Origin: Legionella steigerwaltii
GTDB taxonomy: Bacteria > Pseudomonadota > Gammaproteobacteria > Legionellales > Legionellaceae
Direction: 5' to 3'
DNA: 64,000 nt
Assembly (NCBI RefSeq): GCF_001468065.1
Contig: NZ_LNYZ01000007.1
Span: 1 to 64,000 of the forward strand
Below, one piece after another: positions 44,808-54,807 of the stretch. The notes under the pieces were generated by a model, which worked only from the letters and a program-made list of their open reading frames with translations, had not been told where the DNA came from and did no database searches. The stretch's first letter is position 1, and each line of letters begins with the position of its first letter. The position numbers were made by a program, and so were the translations under genes.

Positions 44808-45962
44808 TCAGCACAAAAAATGATCTTCATCCAAAGTTGCTTTAGCAACAATTTCTCTCATGATTTCATTTGTACCTTCAAGAATTTGATGTACTCTTAA
44901 ATCTCTAAATATTCGCTCAATCTGATAATCACGTAAATATCCATAACCACCGTGGATTTGCATCGCCTTGTCACAAATATGGAAAGCAACATCGGTTGCC
45001 AAACGTTTCGCCATGGCACAATATATAGGGACATTCGGATCGTTTTTATCCATAGCACTTGCTGCTCGATAAACCATTAAACGAGCCGCTTCATAATCCG
45101 TTAACATATCAGCAAAATAAAAACGTAATGCCTGCATCTCAGTGAGTGGTTTACCAAATTGTTTTCGCTCATGCATATAGCTTTGAGTCAATCGCAAGCA
45201 AGCAAGCGCGCCACCCAATGAACACGAAGCAATATTAATCCGTCCCCCATTTAAAGCATTCAATGCAATTTTAAATCCCATCCCCTCATCACCCACACGA
45301 TTGGCAACCGGTACACGGCAATTTTCAAAATAAACCATACTGGTAGGCTGACTGTGCCAACCCATTTTTTTCTCTAATTTGCCAAAACTTAAACCTGGAG
45401 TCTCTTTTTCAATTAATAAGCAACTTATTCCATGATGCGACAAATCACCAGTCCGAACGATACACAGGTAGACATCACTCACTGAGCCTCCTGAAATAAA
45501 GGCTTTAGAGCCATTTAGCACATAATAATCTCCGTCTCTTACAGCCTTGGTTTTTAGCGAAGCGGCATCAGAACCAGATTCAGGCTCAGTCAAGCAATAA
45601 CTGCCAAGTAGTTCCATAGAAGTTAATTTAGGCCCCCATTTCATTCGTAACTCAGAATGAGCATATCGATCAATTAAAGAAGTCACCATGTTGTGAATCG
45701 AAAGATATGCACTCGTACTGACACACCCTGTTGCTAGTTGCTCGAACAATAATGCAGAGTCTAAGCGGGTTAATTGTGCTCCGCCAATATCCTCTCGTGC
45801 CATCATCCCAGCCATTCCTAGTGCAGCAGCTTCACGTAATACATCCACAGGGAAATAGCTCTCGTCATCCCAACTGTCAGCCATAGGAGCTAACCTATTA
45901 CGTGCAAAATCAGCTGCCATCTCACGAATAGCTATATGTTCTGCTGCGAATTCAAAATCCAT
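44808..45962 (-). CDS. Acyl-CoA dehydrogenase, probably isobutyryl-CoA dehydrogenase
   Basis: A flavoenzyme that makes an alpha-beta double bond in acyl-CoA. YCLTEPESGSDAASLKT (about 132-148) is the FAD/substrate signature. KAFISGGSVSDVYL follows. The C-terminal QIHGGYGYLRDYQIERIFRD and QILEGTNEIMR carry the catalytic Glu and FAD contacts. At 384 residues it is normal. With the next two genes it forms a valine-degradation set, so isobutyryl-CoA is the likely substrate; this is context-based. It is divergent from mpg. Confidence 0.87.
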   Translation of the reverse strand: MDFEFAAEHIAIREMAADFARNRLAPMADSWDDESYFPVDVLREAAALGMAGMMAREDIGGAQLTRLDSALLFEQLATGCVSTSAYLSIHNMVTSLIDRYAHSELRMKWGPKLTSMELLGSYCLTEPESGSDAASLKTKAVRDGDYYVLNGSKAFISGGSVSDVYLCIVRTGDLSHHGISCLLIEKETPGLSFGKLEKKMGWHSQPTSMVYFENCRVPVANRVGDEGMGFKIALNALNGGRINIASCSLGGALACLRLTQSYMHERKQFGKPLTEMQALRFYFADMLTDYEAARLMVYRAASAMDKNDPNVPIYCAMAKRLATDVAFHICDKAMQIHGGYGYLRDYQIERIFRDLRVHQILEGTNEIMREIVAKATLDEDHFLC

Positions 45963-46029
45963 AAACTGTCCTTAGAAAATTCGTTTAAATGTATTATTAT
46001 TGCGAATTTTTATCATCCATGAAAGAGAT

Positions 46030-46584
46030 ATGTTTCGAAAATTACCCAGAACATTTTATGAACGTGATACGATTATGGTTGCCAAAGAACTTTTAGGCAA
46101 ATATCTTATTCATAATCAATTCGGAATGGAATATATAGGACGAATCGTCGAAGTTGAGGCGTACCTAGGAGTGCATGATCTAGCATCTCATTCATCTAAA
46201 GGTCTTACCCAAAGAACAAAAGTCATTTTTGGACCTGCTGGTTATGCCTATATCTATTTAATCTATGGGATGTATTACTGCACCAATGTCGTTACAGAAA
46301 CTGAGGGTAAAGGTTCTGCAATTTTGTTGCGTGCCATTGAACCAATAAAAAATATTGCAGGAAAAACACAAGGACCTGGGTTGCTTTCAAAAGCAATGCA
46401 TATAGATAAAGAACTGAACCAACATGATCTGACCAGCGATACTTTTTATATCGCTGAAGAAGAAAATCAACATGCATTTACTATTGTGGAAAAACCGAGA
46501 ATTGGTGTTCATTATGCAAAAGATTGGGCAGAAAAATTACTGCGCTTTTATATAAAAGATAATGCTTTTATTTCCAAACCATGA
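46030..46584 (+). CDS. DNA-3-methyladenine glycosylase (AAG/Mpg family)
   Basis: Removes alkylated purines from DNA. RTFYERDTIMVAKELLGKYLIH opens the protein, in its usual place. GRIVEVEAYLGVHDLASHSSKG (about 40) contains the catalytic Glu, and GYAYIYLIYGMYYCTNVV follows with the intercalating Tyr region. GPGLLSKAMHI closes the site. At 184 residues it is typical. The ATG at 46030 starts close before the conserved region; a TTG ten codons earlier is less likely. It is followed by recQ, so the two may form a repair pair. Confidence 0.9.
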   Translation: MFRKLPRTFYERDTIMVAKELLGKYLIHNQFGMEYIGRIVEVEAYLGVHDLASHSSKGLTQRTKVIFGPAGYAYIYLIYGMYYCTNVVTETEGKGSAILLRAIEPIKNIAGKTQGPGLLSKAMHIDKELNQHDLTSDTFYIAEEENQHAFTIVEKPRIGVHYAKDWAEKLLRFYIKDNAFISKP

Positions 46585-46634
46585 TGATATGATTGCAACC
46601 TTTCAGCGCTCATGAAAAGAATAAGAATAATTAC

Positions 46635-48467
46635 ATGGAAACTCTTGCGGCACCTGTCACTCGTAATAAAAATTCGCTTGCTGTACTCAAAGAATATTTT
46701 GGTTTTGACTCGTTTAGAACACCTCAGGAAGACATTATTAATGATGTTATTGCTGGGCATGATGTTCTTGTTTTAATGCCCACAGGTGGTGGAAAATCTC
46801 TATGTTATCAGATTCCTGCCATCGTAAGACCAGGAGTGGGCATTGTAGTTTCTCCTTTAATTGCATTAATGGAAGACCAGGTAACTGCCTTAAGATTACA
46901 AGGAATTCGCGCCGCTTATTATAATTCCTCTTTAAGCAGCGAAGAGGCGAAAAATGTATTGATGCAATTACATCATGATGAATTGGATTTGTTATATATT
47001 GCTCCTGAGCGTCTAATTAGTACCTCTTTTTTAGAACGATTAAAAGAATGCTCTATCGCACTTTTTGCAATTGACGAGGCTCACTGTATTTCTCAATGGG
47101 GTCATGATTTTCGTCCTGAATATGCCGCTTTAGGTATCTTAAAAACCCATTTTCCTAATATCCCAATTATTGCCTTAACTGCAACTGCTGATAAACAAAC
47201 ACGTCAGGATATAATTAGACAATTAAATTACACGCCTAGAAAATACATTGCTTCATTTAATAGACCGAATATCCATTATAAAGTAGTCCACAAAACTAAT
47301 GCGGTGAAACAACTAAATCAGTTTTTACAAACTGTGGAACAACAATCTGGAATTATTTATTGTGGCACCCGCACTGGCGTTGAAAATCTTGCCAAAAAAC
47401 TACAAGAAATGGGGTTTAAAGCGCGTGCTTATCATGCCGGACTTCCTCACAAAGAACGCCGGGAAGTACAAGTTTTATTTAGACATGATCGAATCGACAT
47501 TGTTGTTGCTACCATCGCTTTTGGGATGGGAATTGATAAACCGAATGTTCGTTTTGTCGTTCATCATGATTTACCTAAAAATATTGAAGGATACTATCAG
47601 GAAACCGGGCGTGCGGGGCGTGATGGATTACCAGCACAATCACTTTTACTCTATGATGCAGCAGATAGCGCTCGATTACGTTCCTGGATTATTAACAATC
47701 CGCTCGATGAACAAAGACGAGTTGAAACCAATAAGCTCAACCACATGCTTGCTTTTGCTGAAGCATCACATTGTCGCCGCCAAATTTTATTGCGCTATTT
47801 TGATGAAGTTTGTGATACAGAATGCCAATATTGTGATGTGTGCGATAATCCGCCCATAACTGCTGATGCCACAGAAGATGCACAAAAACTCTTGTCTTGT
47901 ATTTATCGCTTACGCCAAAATTATGGTTTAACCCATACTATAGATGTCTTACGTGGCAGTTCTTCGGATAAAATAAAACAATATGGTCATGAGCAGCTCA
48001 GTACCTTTGGTATAGGTAAAGACAAATCGGCACATTACTGGAAACAACTAGCCTGGCAACTCATTCATAAAGAGTACTGTGTGCAAGATATTAGCCATTT
48101 TAATGTTCTTAAATTAACACCTAAAGCGATTCCTTTGCTTAAAGGTGAAGAAAAAATATCGTTGACCCTGATCAATAATGATCTTAAAAGCAACAAAAAG
48201 AAAACCAAAGAACGACGCTCAATTCAGACGACAAACAGTCCCTTATTCGAACTGCTTCGTGCGTTAAGACGTAAACTGGCAGATGAAGAGAACAAACCAC
48301 CGTTTATGATCTTCAGCGATGCAACCTTACATGCAATGGCTGAAGCCAAACCGAAAAACTTGGAACAGCTACTCGCAGTACCTGGGGTTGGCCAACACAA
48401 ATTGGCACATTATGGAAGCCAGTTCCTTAAGGCATTGAATGAATGGGAATTAATTTCCCATTTATGA
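46635..48467 (+). CDS. recQ: ATP-dependent DNA helicase RecQ
   Basis: A 3'-5' DNA helicase for recombination and fork repair. Walker A MPTGGGKS (48-55), the DEAH box AIDEAHCISQWGHDFRPEY (145-163) and motif VI QETGRAGRDG are all present. The RQC zinc site has CRRQILLRYFDE and CQYCDVC. An HRDC domain occupies the last 80 residues (LLRALRRKLADEE to LAHYGSQFLKAL). At 611 residues it matches E. coli RecQ. The ATG at 46635 is preferred to an upstream TTG. Convergent with bcsZ across a REP. Confidence 0.95.
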   Translation: METLAAPVTRNKNSLAVLKEYFGFDSFRTPQEDIINDVIAGHDVLVLMPTGGGKSLCYQIPAIVRPGVGIVVSPLIALMEDQVTALRLQGIRAAYYNSSLSSEEAKNVLMQLHHDELDLLYIAPERLISTSFLERLKECSIALFAIDEAHCISQWGHDFRPEYAALGILKTHFPNIPIIALTATADKQTRQDIIRQLNYTPRKYIASFNRPNIHYKVVHKTNAVKQLNQFLQTVEQQSGIIYCGTRTGVENLAKKLQEMGFKARAYHAGLPHKERREVQVLFRHDRIDIVVATIAFGMGIDKPNVRFVVHHDLPKNIEGYYQETGRAGRDGLPAQSLLLYDAADSARLRSWIINNPLDEQRRVETNKLNHMLAFAEASHCRRQILLRYFDEVCDTECQYCDVCDNPPITADATEDAQKLLSCIYRLRQNYGLTHTIDVLRGSSSDKIKQYGHEQLSTFGIGKDKSAHYWKQLAWQLIHKEYCVQDISHFNVLKLTPKAIPLLKGEEKISLTLINNDLKSNKKKTKERRSIQTTNSPLFELLRALRRKLADEENKPPFMIFSDATLHAMAEAKPKNLEQLLAVPGVGQHKLAHYGSQFLKALNEWELISHL

Positions 48468-48478
48468 TAATGAAATTT

Positions 48479-48534
48479 GTAGCCTGGGTGCAGCGAAGTG
48501 GAACCCGGGTTCCGCTTCGCTGCACCCAGGCTAC
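48479..48534. repeat. REP-like palindrome, copy 8 (minimal form)
   Basis: GTAGCCTGGGTGCAGCGAAG is followed, across only GTGGAACCCGGGTTCCGC, by CTTCGCTGCACCCAGGCTAC. This is the most compact copy: a 56-bp near-perfect palindrome between convergent recQ and bcsZ. It shows the core consensus. Confidence 0.93.
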
Positions 48535-48547
48535 AAACTACAAATAA

Positions 48548-49645
48548 CTATGGCAATATCAGCTCACCCTGAGCGTTAAAACGATATCGATTTTGATCCC
48601 AACCTTGACCAAAAAGTCTTAGTACTGAACTGTAATAATCATTATCGGTCAATTCCACTGCATCAAGACGTTTTCTTTGTATTGCAAGTTCGGAAGGATT
48701 ATTTGCTAATAAAGGTAATAATGCGGCAGTAAAGCCCATAGGACCTTTGCCTTGTGTTTTAGCAGTGATAATATCAATTTTTTCTGGGGGAAAACCTAAT
48801 TGTTGTGTCAAATTAAGAATCGGTAAAAAGTGTTTTATCAATTCTGCTGCTTGCGATGCATCTGAAGCCAACATCCCTACCCAAAGATAGACACGAATCG
48901 CATTATAACTACCCAAGTTAGGATTTTTTAGATCAGGCTGCCACCCACTATTCTTTTTCCAAATGACCCAATCCGGCGCAAACCCTTTGGGAGAGGTTTC
49001 TAATAACAGACGCCTGCTATTACGCTCAAGAATATTCCATTTGCTGTTCAATTTGGCAAATCGAGCAAATAATTGAGGGGGTAAATAACTTGGATTAAGT
49101 CGCCAGGTATTTTTAAAATTAAATCCAAATTTACCTGGAAGTAACATGAGTCCAAATCCTGGAATTTGAACCACCTCTTCTTTGAGAATACGTTGTAGAA
49201 GTTTTTGACCCAGAGAGTCATAACGCTTATTTCTCCACAAACGTCCTGCTTCAAGTAAATCATAAGCAATCCATAAGTCCGAATCAGCTGCCGAATTACT
49301 GTCCAAAACACCCCATTCCTTTTGGGCATTTTGTCCCCATTCCCATGCAGGTCGCTGTTTTGCCAAATCACCCGCAGCAAGATTGTTTTCAGTCCAACCT
49401 AATAATTTATCAAACATAGGCTGATCATGGGCAACCAAAGCAAAGAATAATCCATAACTTTGCCCTTCTGAAGTTGTTTTTCTTTCTGGCAGTTGTGGAT
49501 CAATCACTCGTCCATCTATGCTGATGTAATATTGCTTAAATTTTTCCCACATTGACCATTGCGTAATTGCAATGGCATTAGAAATGCCCAATAAGAATAA
49601 GACAAAAAACAATAAATTTTCTTTGCTTTTTGATTTAAAAATCAC
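48548..49645 (-). CDS. bcsZ: Cellulose-locus endoglucanase BcsZ (GH8)
   Basis: A periplasmic glycoside hydrolase family 8 enzyme that trims nascent cellulose and is needed for proper export. A signal peptide covers about residues 1-26. TTSEGQSYGLFFALVAHDQ (about 57-75) carries the catalytic acid Glu, and DSNSAADSDLWIAYDLLEA (about 115-133) the Asp pair. YNAIRVYLWVGML lies later. At 365 residues it matches E. coli BcsZ (368). The start overlaps the bcsB stop by 4 nt, so the genes are translationally coupled. Confidence 0.92.
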   Translation of the reverse strand: MIFKSKSKENLLFFVLFLLGISNAIAITQWSMWEKFKQYYISIDGRVIDPQLPERKTTSEGQSYGLFFALVAHDQPMFDKLLGWTENNLAAGDLAKQRPAWEWGQNAQKEWGVLDSNSAADSDLWIAYDLLEAGRLWRNKRYDSLGQKLLQRILKEEVVQIPGFGLMLLPGKFGFNFKNTWRLNPSYLPPQLFARFAKLNSKWNILERNSRRLLLETSPKGFAPDWVIWKKNSGWQPDLKNPNLGSYNAIRVYLWVGMLASDASQAAELIKHFLPILNLTQQLGFPPEKIDIITAKTQGKGPMGFTAALLPLLANNPSELAIQRKRLDAVELTDNDYYSSVLRLFGQGWDQNRYRFNAQGELILP

Positions 49646-51885
49646 GTTTTATCCTGAGTACCTTTTAAACGACGATTTTTGATTACTAACAAACCATTCC
49701 AAATCAAGAATGTAACTACTACTGCAGCCAAAAGAGATAAAAGTGCCAAGTTGATGGGATGCTGTTGCAATGATAACCAAAAACGCTCCCACCAGGGTAT
49801 ATAGCCTAAGTGGTATGTCTTACCAACCTTGAAACTATCAATTCCGGAGTTACGAATTACAGCTAATGACCCAAAGACTTTTCCGACATTTTTATTATTA
49901 GTCAACACATTGTTAAGTAATTCAGAGTCCTGTTGATTCTCTGCCAATAAAATAATAATGCTGCGATTACTGTAATACGGCGATTGAATACCAAGAATTG
50001 CTGCCATAGAACCCGTGGCACTAATGGTGGCTTTACTCTCGGGCATGCTGAAAGGAGTCACGCGATGTCTCTCTGGTAGCGCATTTTTATTTAAAGGCTT
50101 TTTCACCCAATCTTGTGCTTTATTCATCAACAAATTGAGATCATCGTTATCACGAAGTGCTTTGGGTAACACACCAATAGTTAAGATGTCTGCATCTTTA
50201 TTTTTAACCTGAGACCAATTATCAGTTAAAACGAGTGACAAAACAGGATAACCCGTTGCTGCACCGATCTTGCCCATAACGTTAAGTAAAGTGGTTACCG
50301 TTTCAGGTTGTGATTGGGGATCAATGTACACAATTGTTTGCGAAAGATCAGCCATGATGCTAAAAGGAAATCCTGAGCTCATAAAAGCATTTAAATTCGG
50401 CATTTTAATAAAATGATAATAATTGGATAAATTTAAGGTTGAAGAACGGTCAATAACCCCTAAATTGCTAATTACCTGATAAGTAATACATTGATTATTT
50501 TGCACTCCTCCAGCAATCAGAGTTCCATATGCAAAATCAAAAGTGAATTGGTTTTGTGCTCCTATGTTTGTAGGAATATAGAGTGTTTTACTTGTCTCGG
50601 CCATATTTGCTGCAAAAGTAGATTCTTGTTTTGGCTCCAACTTATAACTTTTCACAAAAGAATTATTCAAGCTAATATTCAGTTCCGACATACTGGCAGC
50701 TGGGGGTAACGAGTAACGGTATTTTAAACGTAAATCAATTCCTCTACCTTGATTAAGGTACAAATCAGGAGGTAGATTAAACCAGAGCGTAACTGGATAT
50801 GGAGTATATCCTTTTGTTTGCAATTGTCCTTCATAATCTTCTAATTCTGCAAACGTTACTGGTTTATCAGTACGAATCCAATTTGGCGCATCATAGGGTT
50901 TGCGAGTTTCAAGCATTTTTACGTTGTTAATCGTAACACTTGTTCCCCGAAAAAGAACATTCCCTTGTGCTATACCCTGGACAGCAGTCAATAAATCCTG
51001 ATCATCACGTCCCGAAATCAACAATAATTTGATATAAGGATTATTCGGATGGCTTATCATTTCTACTGTAGGGGCATTTACGCTCTTATAGTTTTTCAAG
51101 AAATCGGGTCTTTGCTGGTTCGTAGCAAATACAACAGAGTTACTTGTAGGTAATTGATTCAATAAGGCTGAAAAGGACGTTCCACGCCATAAGGCTTTGC
51201 TGCCAAACCATGAAGCTAAAATTGCTGCAGCGCGTTGCTGGATCAAATTGGGTCGATCAGCAAATACCATTGGCATATTTAATTGATTTTTATCTAGTGG
51301 ATCAAAGAAAGGTTCTGGAAAATGTGACAACTCATTTTTTAAGAGCAAGGTTTGGAACGTCAATTCAAGATAACTAAACTTATCAATATCTATCCATATC
51401 GAACTGTGTACAGGATTTTCACAAATCGATTTGTAGTGACCAATAAACTCAAGTCTGAGATGATTGAAATCGCTGATATAACGAGGATCTATAGGTACAT
51501 CTACAGAATTTAATTTACCCAGTTGTTCGGCACTAATTGCAATCACGTTGACCAATTCATCATTTAAATAAATTTTAAGCTGCGACAGTAAAGGAATAAG
51601 TGCTGGTGAAGGTATAAATTGAAGATGGAGTGCTGCTTGAGATATCAACTCATCTTTACGCACAGTGAACTCTATATTTCTTCCTGTCATAAAATTAGTT
51701 AAAGTAAAGTTGCCTTGCTGCTGATTTAAGCTGTTAAAATATAATTGGACTTTTCGTGTTGGAACATTGGCCTGAGCTGGCTGTGCAGCTTGAATGGAAT
51801 TTGCTGATAGCGCGAAAGTGGTCTGTATGTGAACGCTAGCTCCCCAAAAAAGCAGCAATATAATCCAGATTATTTTTCTTCTCAT
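49642..51885 (-). CDS. bcsB: Cellulose synthase regulatory/periplasmic subunit BcsB
   Basis: The periplasmic partner that guides the glucan from BcsA. A signal peptide covers residues 1-25. Two carbohydrate-binding and flavodoxin-like module pairs follow. QLKIYLNDELVNVI and IDPRYISDFNHLRLEFIGHY (about 130-150) are typical of BcsB. A single C-terminal membrane helix near 715-737 (LALLSLLAAVVVTFLIW) anchors it next to BcsA. At 747 residues it is normal. It starts 26 nt after bcsA. Confidence 0.92.
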   Translation of the reverse strand: MRRKIIWIILLLFWGASVHIQTTFALSANSIQAAQPAQANVPTRKVQLYFNSLNQQQGNFTLTNFMTGRNIEFTVRKDELISQAALHLQFIPSPALIPLLSQLKIYLNDELVNVIAISAEQLGKLNSVDVPIDPRYISDFNHLRLEFIGHYKSICENPVHSSIWIDIDKFSYLELTFQTLLLKNELSHFPEPFFDPLDKNQLNMPMVFADRPNLIQQRAAAILASWFGSKALWRGTSFSALLNQLPTSNSVVFATNQQRPDFLKNYKSVNAPTVEMISHPNNPYIKLLLISGRDDQDLLTAVQGIAQGNVLFRGTSVTINNVKMLETRKPYDAPNWIRTDKPVTFAELEDYEGQLQTKGYTPYPVTLWFNLPPDLYLNQGRGIDLRLKYRYSLPPAASMSELNISLNNSFVKSYKLEPKQESTFAANMAETSKTLYIPTNIGAQNQFTFDFAYGTLIAGGVQNNQCITYQVISNLGVIDRSSTLNLSNYYHFIKMPNLNAFMSSGFPFSIMADLSQTIVYIDPQSQPETVTTLLNVMGKIGAATGYPVLSLVLTDNWSQVKNKDADILTIGVLPKALRDNDDLNLLMNKAQDWVKKPLNKNALPERHRVTPFSMPESKATISATGSMAAILGIQSPYYSNRSIIILLAENQQDSELLNNVLTNNKNVGKVFGSLAVIRNSGIDSFKVGKTYHLGYIPWWERFWLSLQQHPINLALLSLLAAVVVTFLIWNGLLVIKNRRLKGTQDKT

Positions 51886-51911
51886 TATTCTTATCCATAA
51901 GTTTTTAAATT

Positions 51912-54497
51912 TTATTCCAATTCAGGTAAAAGATGTTCCCTTGATTTAGGCTTGTGAGGAAGGAAAGTTCCCATCCAAATAATTGCATTGGTAAGGCCTA
52001 TGAGTATCTTACGAATTCTGTCTGGCGCATGTTCTATGATATCGTAATAACCACGCAAGTCCAGAACAAATACATCACGCATACTTTTTAGGGGTTTATC
52101 CTGACTAAACGATTCCTGCCATAATGTCCAAACATCTGCTCGAGCGAATGTACATTGGATAAAGTCGATATTTTGTTGAAGAGAAAACTCATGTAACTGA
52201 ATCCCTGCATTGCGATAAAACGTATAAGCAATAGTTCCACAGAAAGCGAATTCAACATCTTCACGTTTGAGTAAAAGAGTTATCTCATCTCCTTTTTTGA
52301 GCAAATCTTGATTCTCCATTTGTATCCCCACCCCTTTATCCGAATAATTTCTTAGGGTACATTGGTATACATGTCCATCAGACCGCATAATTGCTGCTGG
52401 CATAACAAATGCCACACGAGGAGCTCTACGTCTTTGCCTTGCTTCAATACTTACGCCCAACGCCCCACCAAGAATAGCAATGTTATATAAAGACCAGGCG
52501 AAAGTAATAAGCAGAGCGACAATTGTTTCGGATGGCTCAACTATCAAACGAACGACGGCCGCGATTAAACCCGCAACATTAATGCATAATAATATTATAT
52601 AAGGCCGTGCTGTTATCCAATCCACATGCTCTTCCTCAATAATTTTCCCTTTTGGCGTAACGTTAAATCTTCCTTTATGCGGATTAATTAAAGCCATAGT
52701 TGTAGGCACCGCAATGTACCAGGCCATTACTGTTTCATAGATTTCATTCCATAAAAAATGACGGAATCGACCTTGAATTTGGTTATTCGTTAAAACGGCA
52801 TGAATGATATGAGGTATGGCATAAAGCAGGATCATCAGTCCAGAAGCATAGACTACATAGGCATTCAAAACCAAAAATGCCGCTGGGGTAATGAAAAAAA
52901 TTAAACGAGGAACCCCAGAAAGAAAATGCAACATAGCATTAAAATAACAAAGGCGTTGTCCAAAAGATAAGCCTTTACCTAATAAAGGGTTATCCATACG
53001 TAAAATCTGCACCATACCACGCGCCCAGCGAATACGTTGAGCTACATGGCCTGCAAGGCTTTCTGTTGCCAAACCTGCTGCTAACGGGATACGAATATAA
53101 GCTGAATTATAGCCACGACGTTGCAGTCGCAACGAAGTGTGTGCATCTTCAGTAACGCTTTCTACTGCCAGCCCACCAATTTCTTCTAAGGCAGAACGAC
53201 GCATGATACCGCTCGAACCACAAAAATAAGTTGCGTTCCATGTGTCATTCCCATCCTGTACTACACCATAAAATAAGGAGCTTTCATTGGGGGTTCTTCG
53301 GAACGATTTCAAATTACGTTCAAAAGGATCGGGTGAAAAAAAATGATGTGGTGTTTGTAAAATAGCGAGCTTAGGATCTTTTAAAAACCAACCTACAGTT
53401 AACCGCAAAAAAGGATGGGTAATAACATAGTCACAATCAAAAATTGCCACTAAGTCACCATGTGTACGTTTTAAAGCATAGTTAATATTGCCTGCTTTTG
53501 CATGTTCATGGGTAGGACGTGCTATGTAGTGTACTCCTACCTCTTCAGCAAATGCTTTAAATGCAGGACGATTACCATCGTCCAAAATGTATATGTTCAG
53601 TTTTTCTTTTGGCCAATCTAGACCTAAAGCCGAATAAATACCTGGTTTTACTATACTCAGATCCTCATTATAAGTAGTGATCATGATATCTACACTCGGC
53701 CAGACAGAATGATCAGAGGGCAATGGCACTGGCTTACGATGTAATGGCCAAATACTTTGAAAGTATCCTAATATCATAACCAACCAAATGTATGTTTCAG
53801 CAAAGATAAGTAAGCTTCCGAATACGGCACTGGGCAAATCATCCCACACTAAAGTATATGTATAGCGCCACCATAAATAACGACATGAAACAATTACAGA
53901 AAGAACAACCAACATAATAGTACTTACATGTCCAGGAACTTTACGGATGCTCATAGCCATTCCCCATAAAAGTACTACAAAAATAAATTGTGCTATTGGC
54001 TTAAATGGTTGAGTGATACAAATCACTAACAGTATGGCTGAAAAAATGGTTAATGTAATAAACAAAATACGGTGTAGAATACTGTTTGTTAGTTCAAAAT
54101 GCTTAACCATTTGTTTGGTAGCTTTATTGCTTTCTACCTTATCCGGGAGCTTTTCTATCCATGAATAATAATAATTAAGACCGCGCTGTAAAAAATGGGT
54201 CTTTTTTCTGCGCTCTGAATAAAACAAAATAAACCATAAGCCTTGAGTTAAATAGCGAACTATATCCCCTGGTCGAGGATGTTTTCTTGAAATATGAGGA
54301 AACCAAAATTGATGGTTCTCACGTACCCGTTGCCAACTGGAAGACTCCAATCTTAAAAAAGTCCAACCGGCGATTTTGAGTAAAATAATAATAATTGAAG
54401 TGAAAAACGAGGTATTATGTTGATGATAATGATAGTAGATTTTTTCAGTCTTTTTATAGGCATCATGTGACAAAAGCAAATACAAGATATTACTCAT
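51912..54497 (-). CDS. bcsA: Cellulose synthase catalytic subunit BcsA
   Basis: An inner-membrane GT2 enzyme that polymerises UDP-glucose to cellulose and threads it through its own channel. Catalytic motifs are intact: DDG at 306-308, DCD at 354-356, TED at 449-451 and QRIRW at 487-491. FCGSSGIMRR and about eight membrane segments are present. The PilZ domain near 690-790 starts with RQRRRAPRV and carries NYSDKGVGI, the c-di-GMP site. At 861 residues, with a long N-terminal extension, it resembles the enterobacterial type (872). First gene of bcsABZ; bcsC lies about 7 kb away on the other strand. Confidence 0.95.
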   Translation of the reverse strand: MSNILYLLLSHDAYKKTEKIYYHYHQHNTSFFTSIIIILLKIAGWTFLRLESSSWQRVRENHQFWFPHISRKHPRPGDIVRYLTQGLWFILFYSERRKKTHFLQRGLNYYYSWIEKLPDKVESNKATKQMVKHFELTNSILHRILFITLTIFSAILLVICITQPFKPIAQFIFVVLLWGMAMSIRKVPGHVSTIMLVVLSVIVSCRYLWWRYTYTLVWDDLPSAVFGSLLIFAETYIWLVMILGYFQSIWPLHRKPVPLPSDHSVWPSVDIMITTYNEDLSIVKPGIYSALGLDWPKEKLNIYILDDGNRPAFKAFAEEVGVHYIARPTHEHAKAGNINYALKRTHGDLVAIFDCDYVITHPFLRLTVGWFLKDPKLAILQTPHHFFSPDPFERNLKSFRRTPNESSLFYGVVQDGNDTWNATYFCGSSGIMRRSALEEIGGLAVESVTEDAHTSLRLQRRGYNSAYIRIPLAAGLATESLAGHVAQRIRWARGMVQILRMDNPLLGKGLSFGQRLCYFNAMLHFLSGVPRLIFFITPAAFLVLNAYVVYASGLMILLYAIPHIIHAVLTNNQIQGRFRHFLWNEIYETVMAWYIAVPTTMALINPHKGRFNVTPKGKIIEEEHVDWITARPYIILLCINVAGLIAAVVRLIVEPSETIVALLITFAWSLYNIAILGGALGVSIEARQRRRAPRVAFVMPAAIMRSDGHVYQCTLRNYSDKGVGIQMENQDLLKKGDEITLLLKREDVEFAFCGTIAYTFYRNAGIQLHEFSLQQNIDFIQCTFARADVWTLWQESFSQDKPLKSMRDVFVLDLRGYYDIIEHAPDRIRKILIGLTNAIIWMGTFLPHKPKSREHLLPELE

Positions 54498-54807
54498 TTT
54501 GTATTCCCATTGCGGATTCCTTGTAGCGCAATTACTGGCATGCTCTCATCCTATTTTATCTTTTAACTCTTTCAATATGAGCCAGCGTTCAATTATTTCT
54601 GTAATAATTTCTTGCTTTGAAAAATCTATATAAATTAACTGGTTAAAGATATATCGTACTCAGTTGTGTATCTATAAACTTACTCATCCTAAACATAGCT
54701 TTCTTTTTAAAAAAAATCAATTTGATCTAAAGTCAGTAACTTTTTGATTCACCGACTTTTTTTATTCTGAAAATTGGATTAAATAATGTCGCAAAAATTT
54801 GGCTTCC
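54498..54807. other. Intergenic region with a candidate minus-strand terminator
   Basis: On the minus strand an 11-bp stem (54729-54759) forms between AAAGTCGGTGA and TTACTGACTTT with two G-U pairs. In the plus direction the same positions become A-C mismatches, so it fits the end of the ankyrin gene transcript. The remainder should hold the bcsA promoter, but no clear -35/-10 pair is seen. Confidence 0.35.

Noticed and set aside
4945..48534. CRISPR array
   Set aside because: The repeats are palindromic, single, gene-spaced and lack regular spacers. No cas genes are seen.
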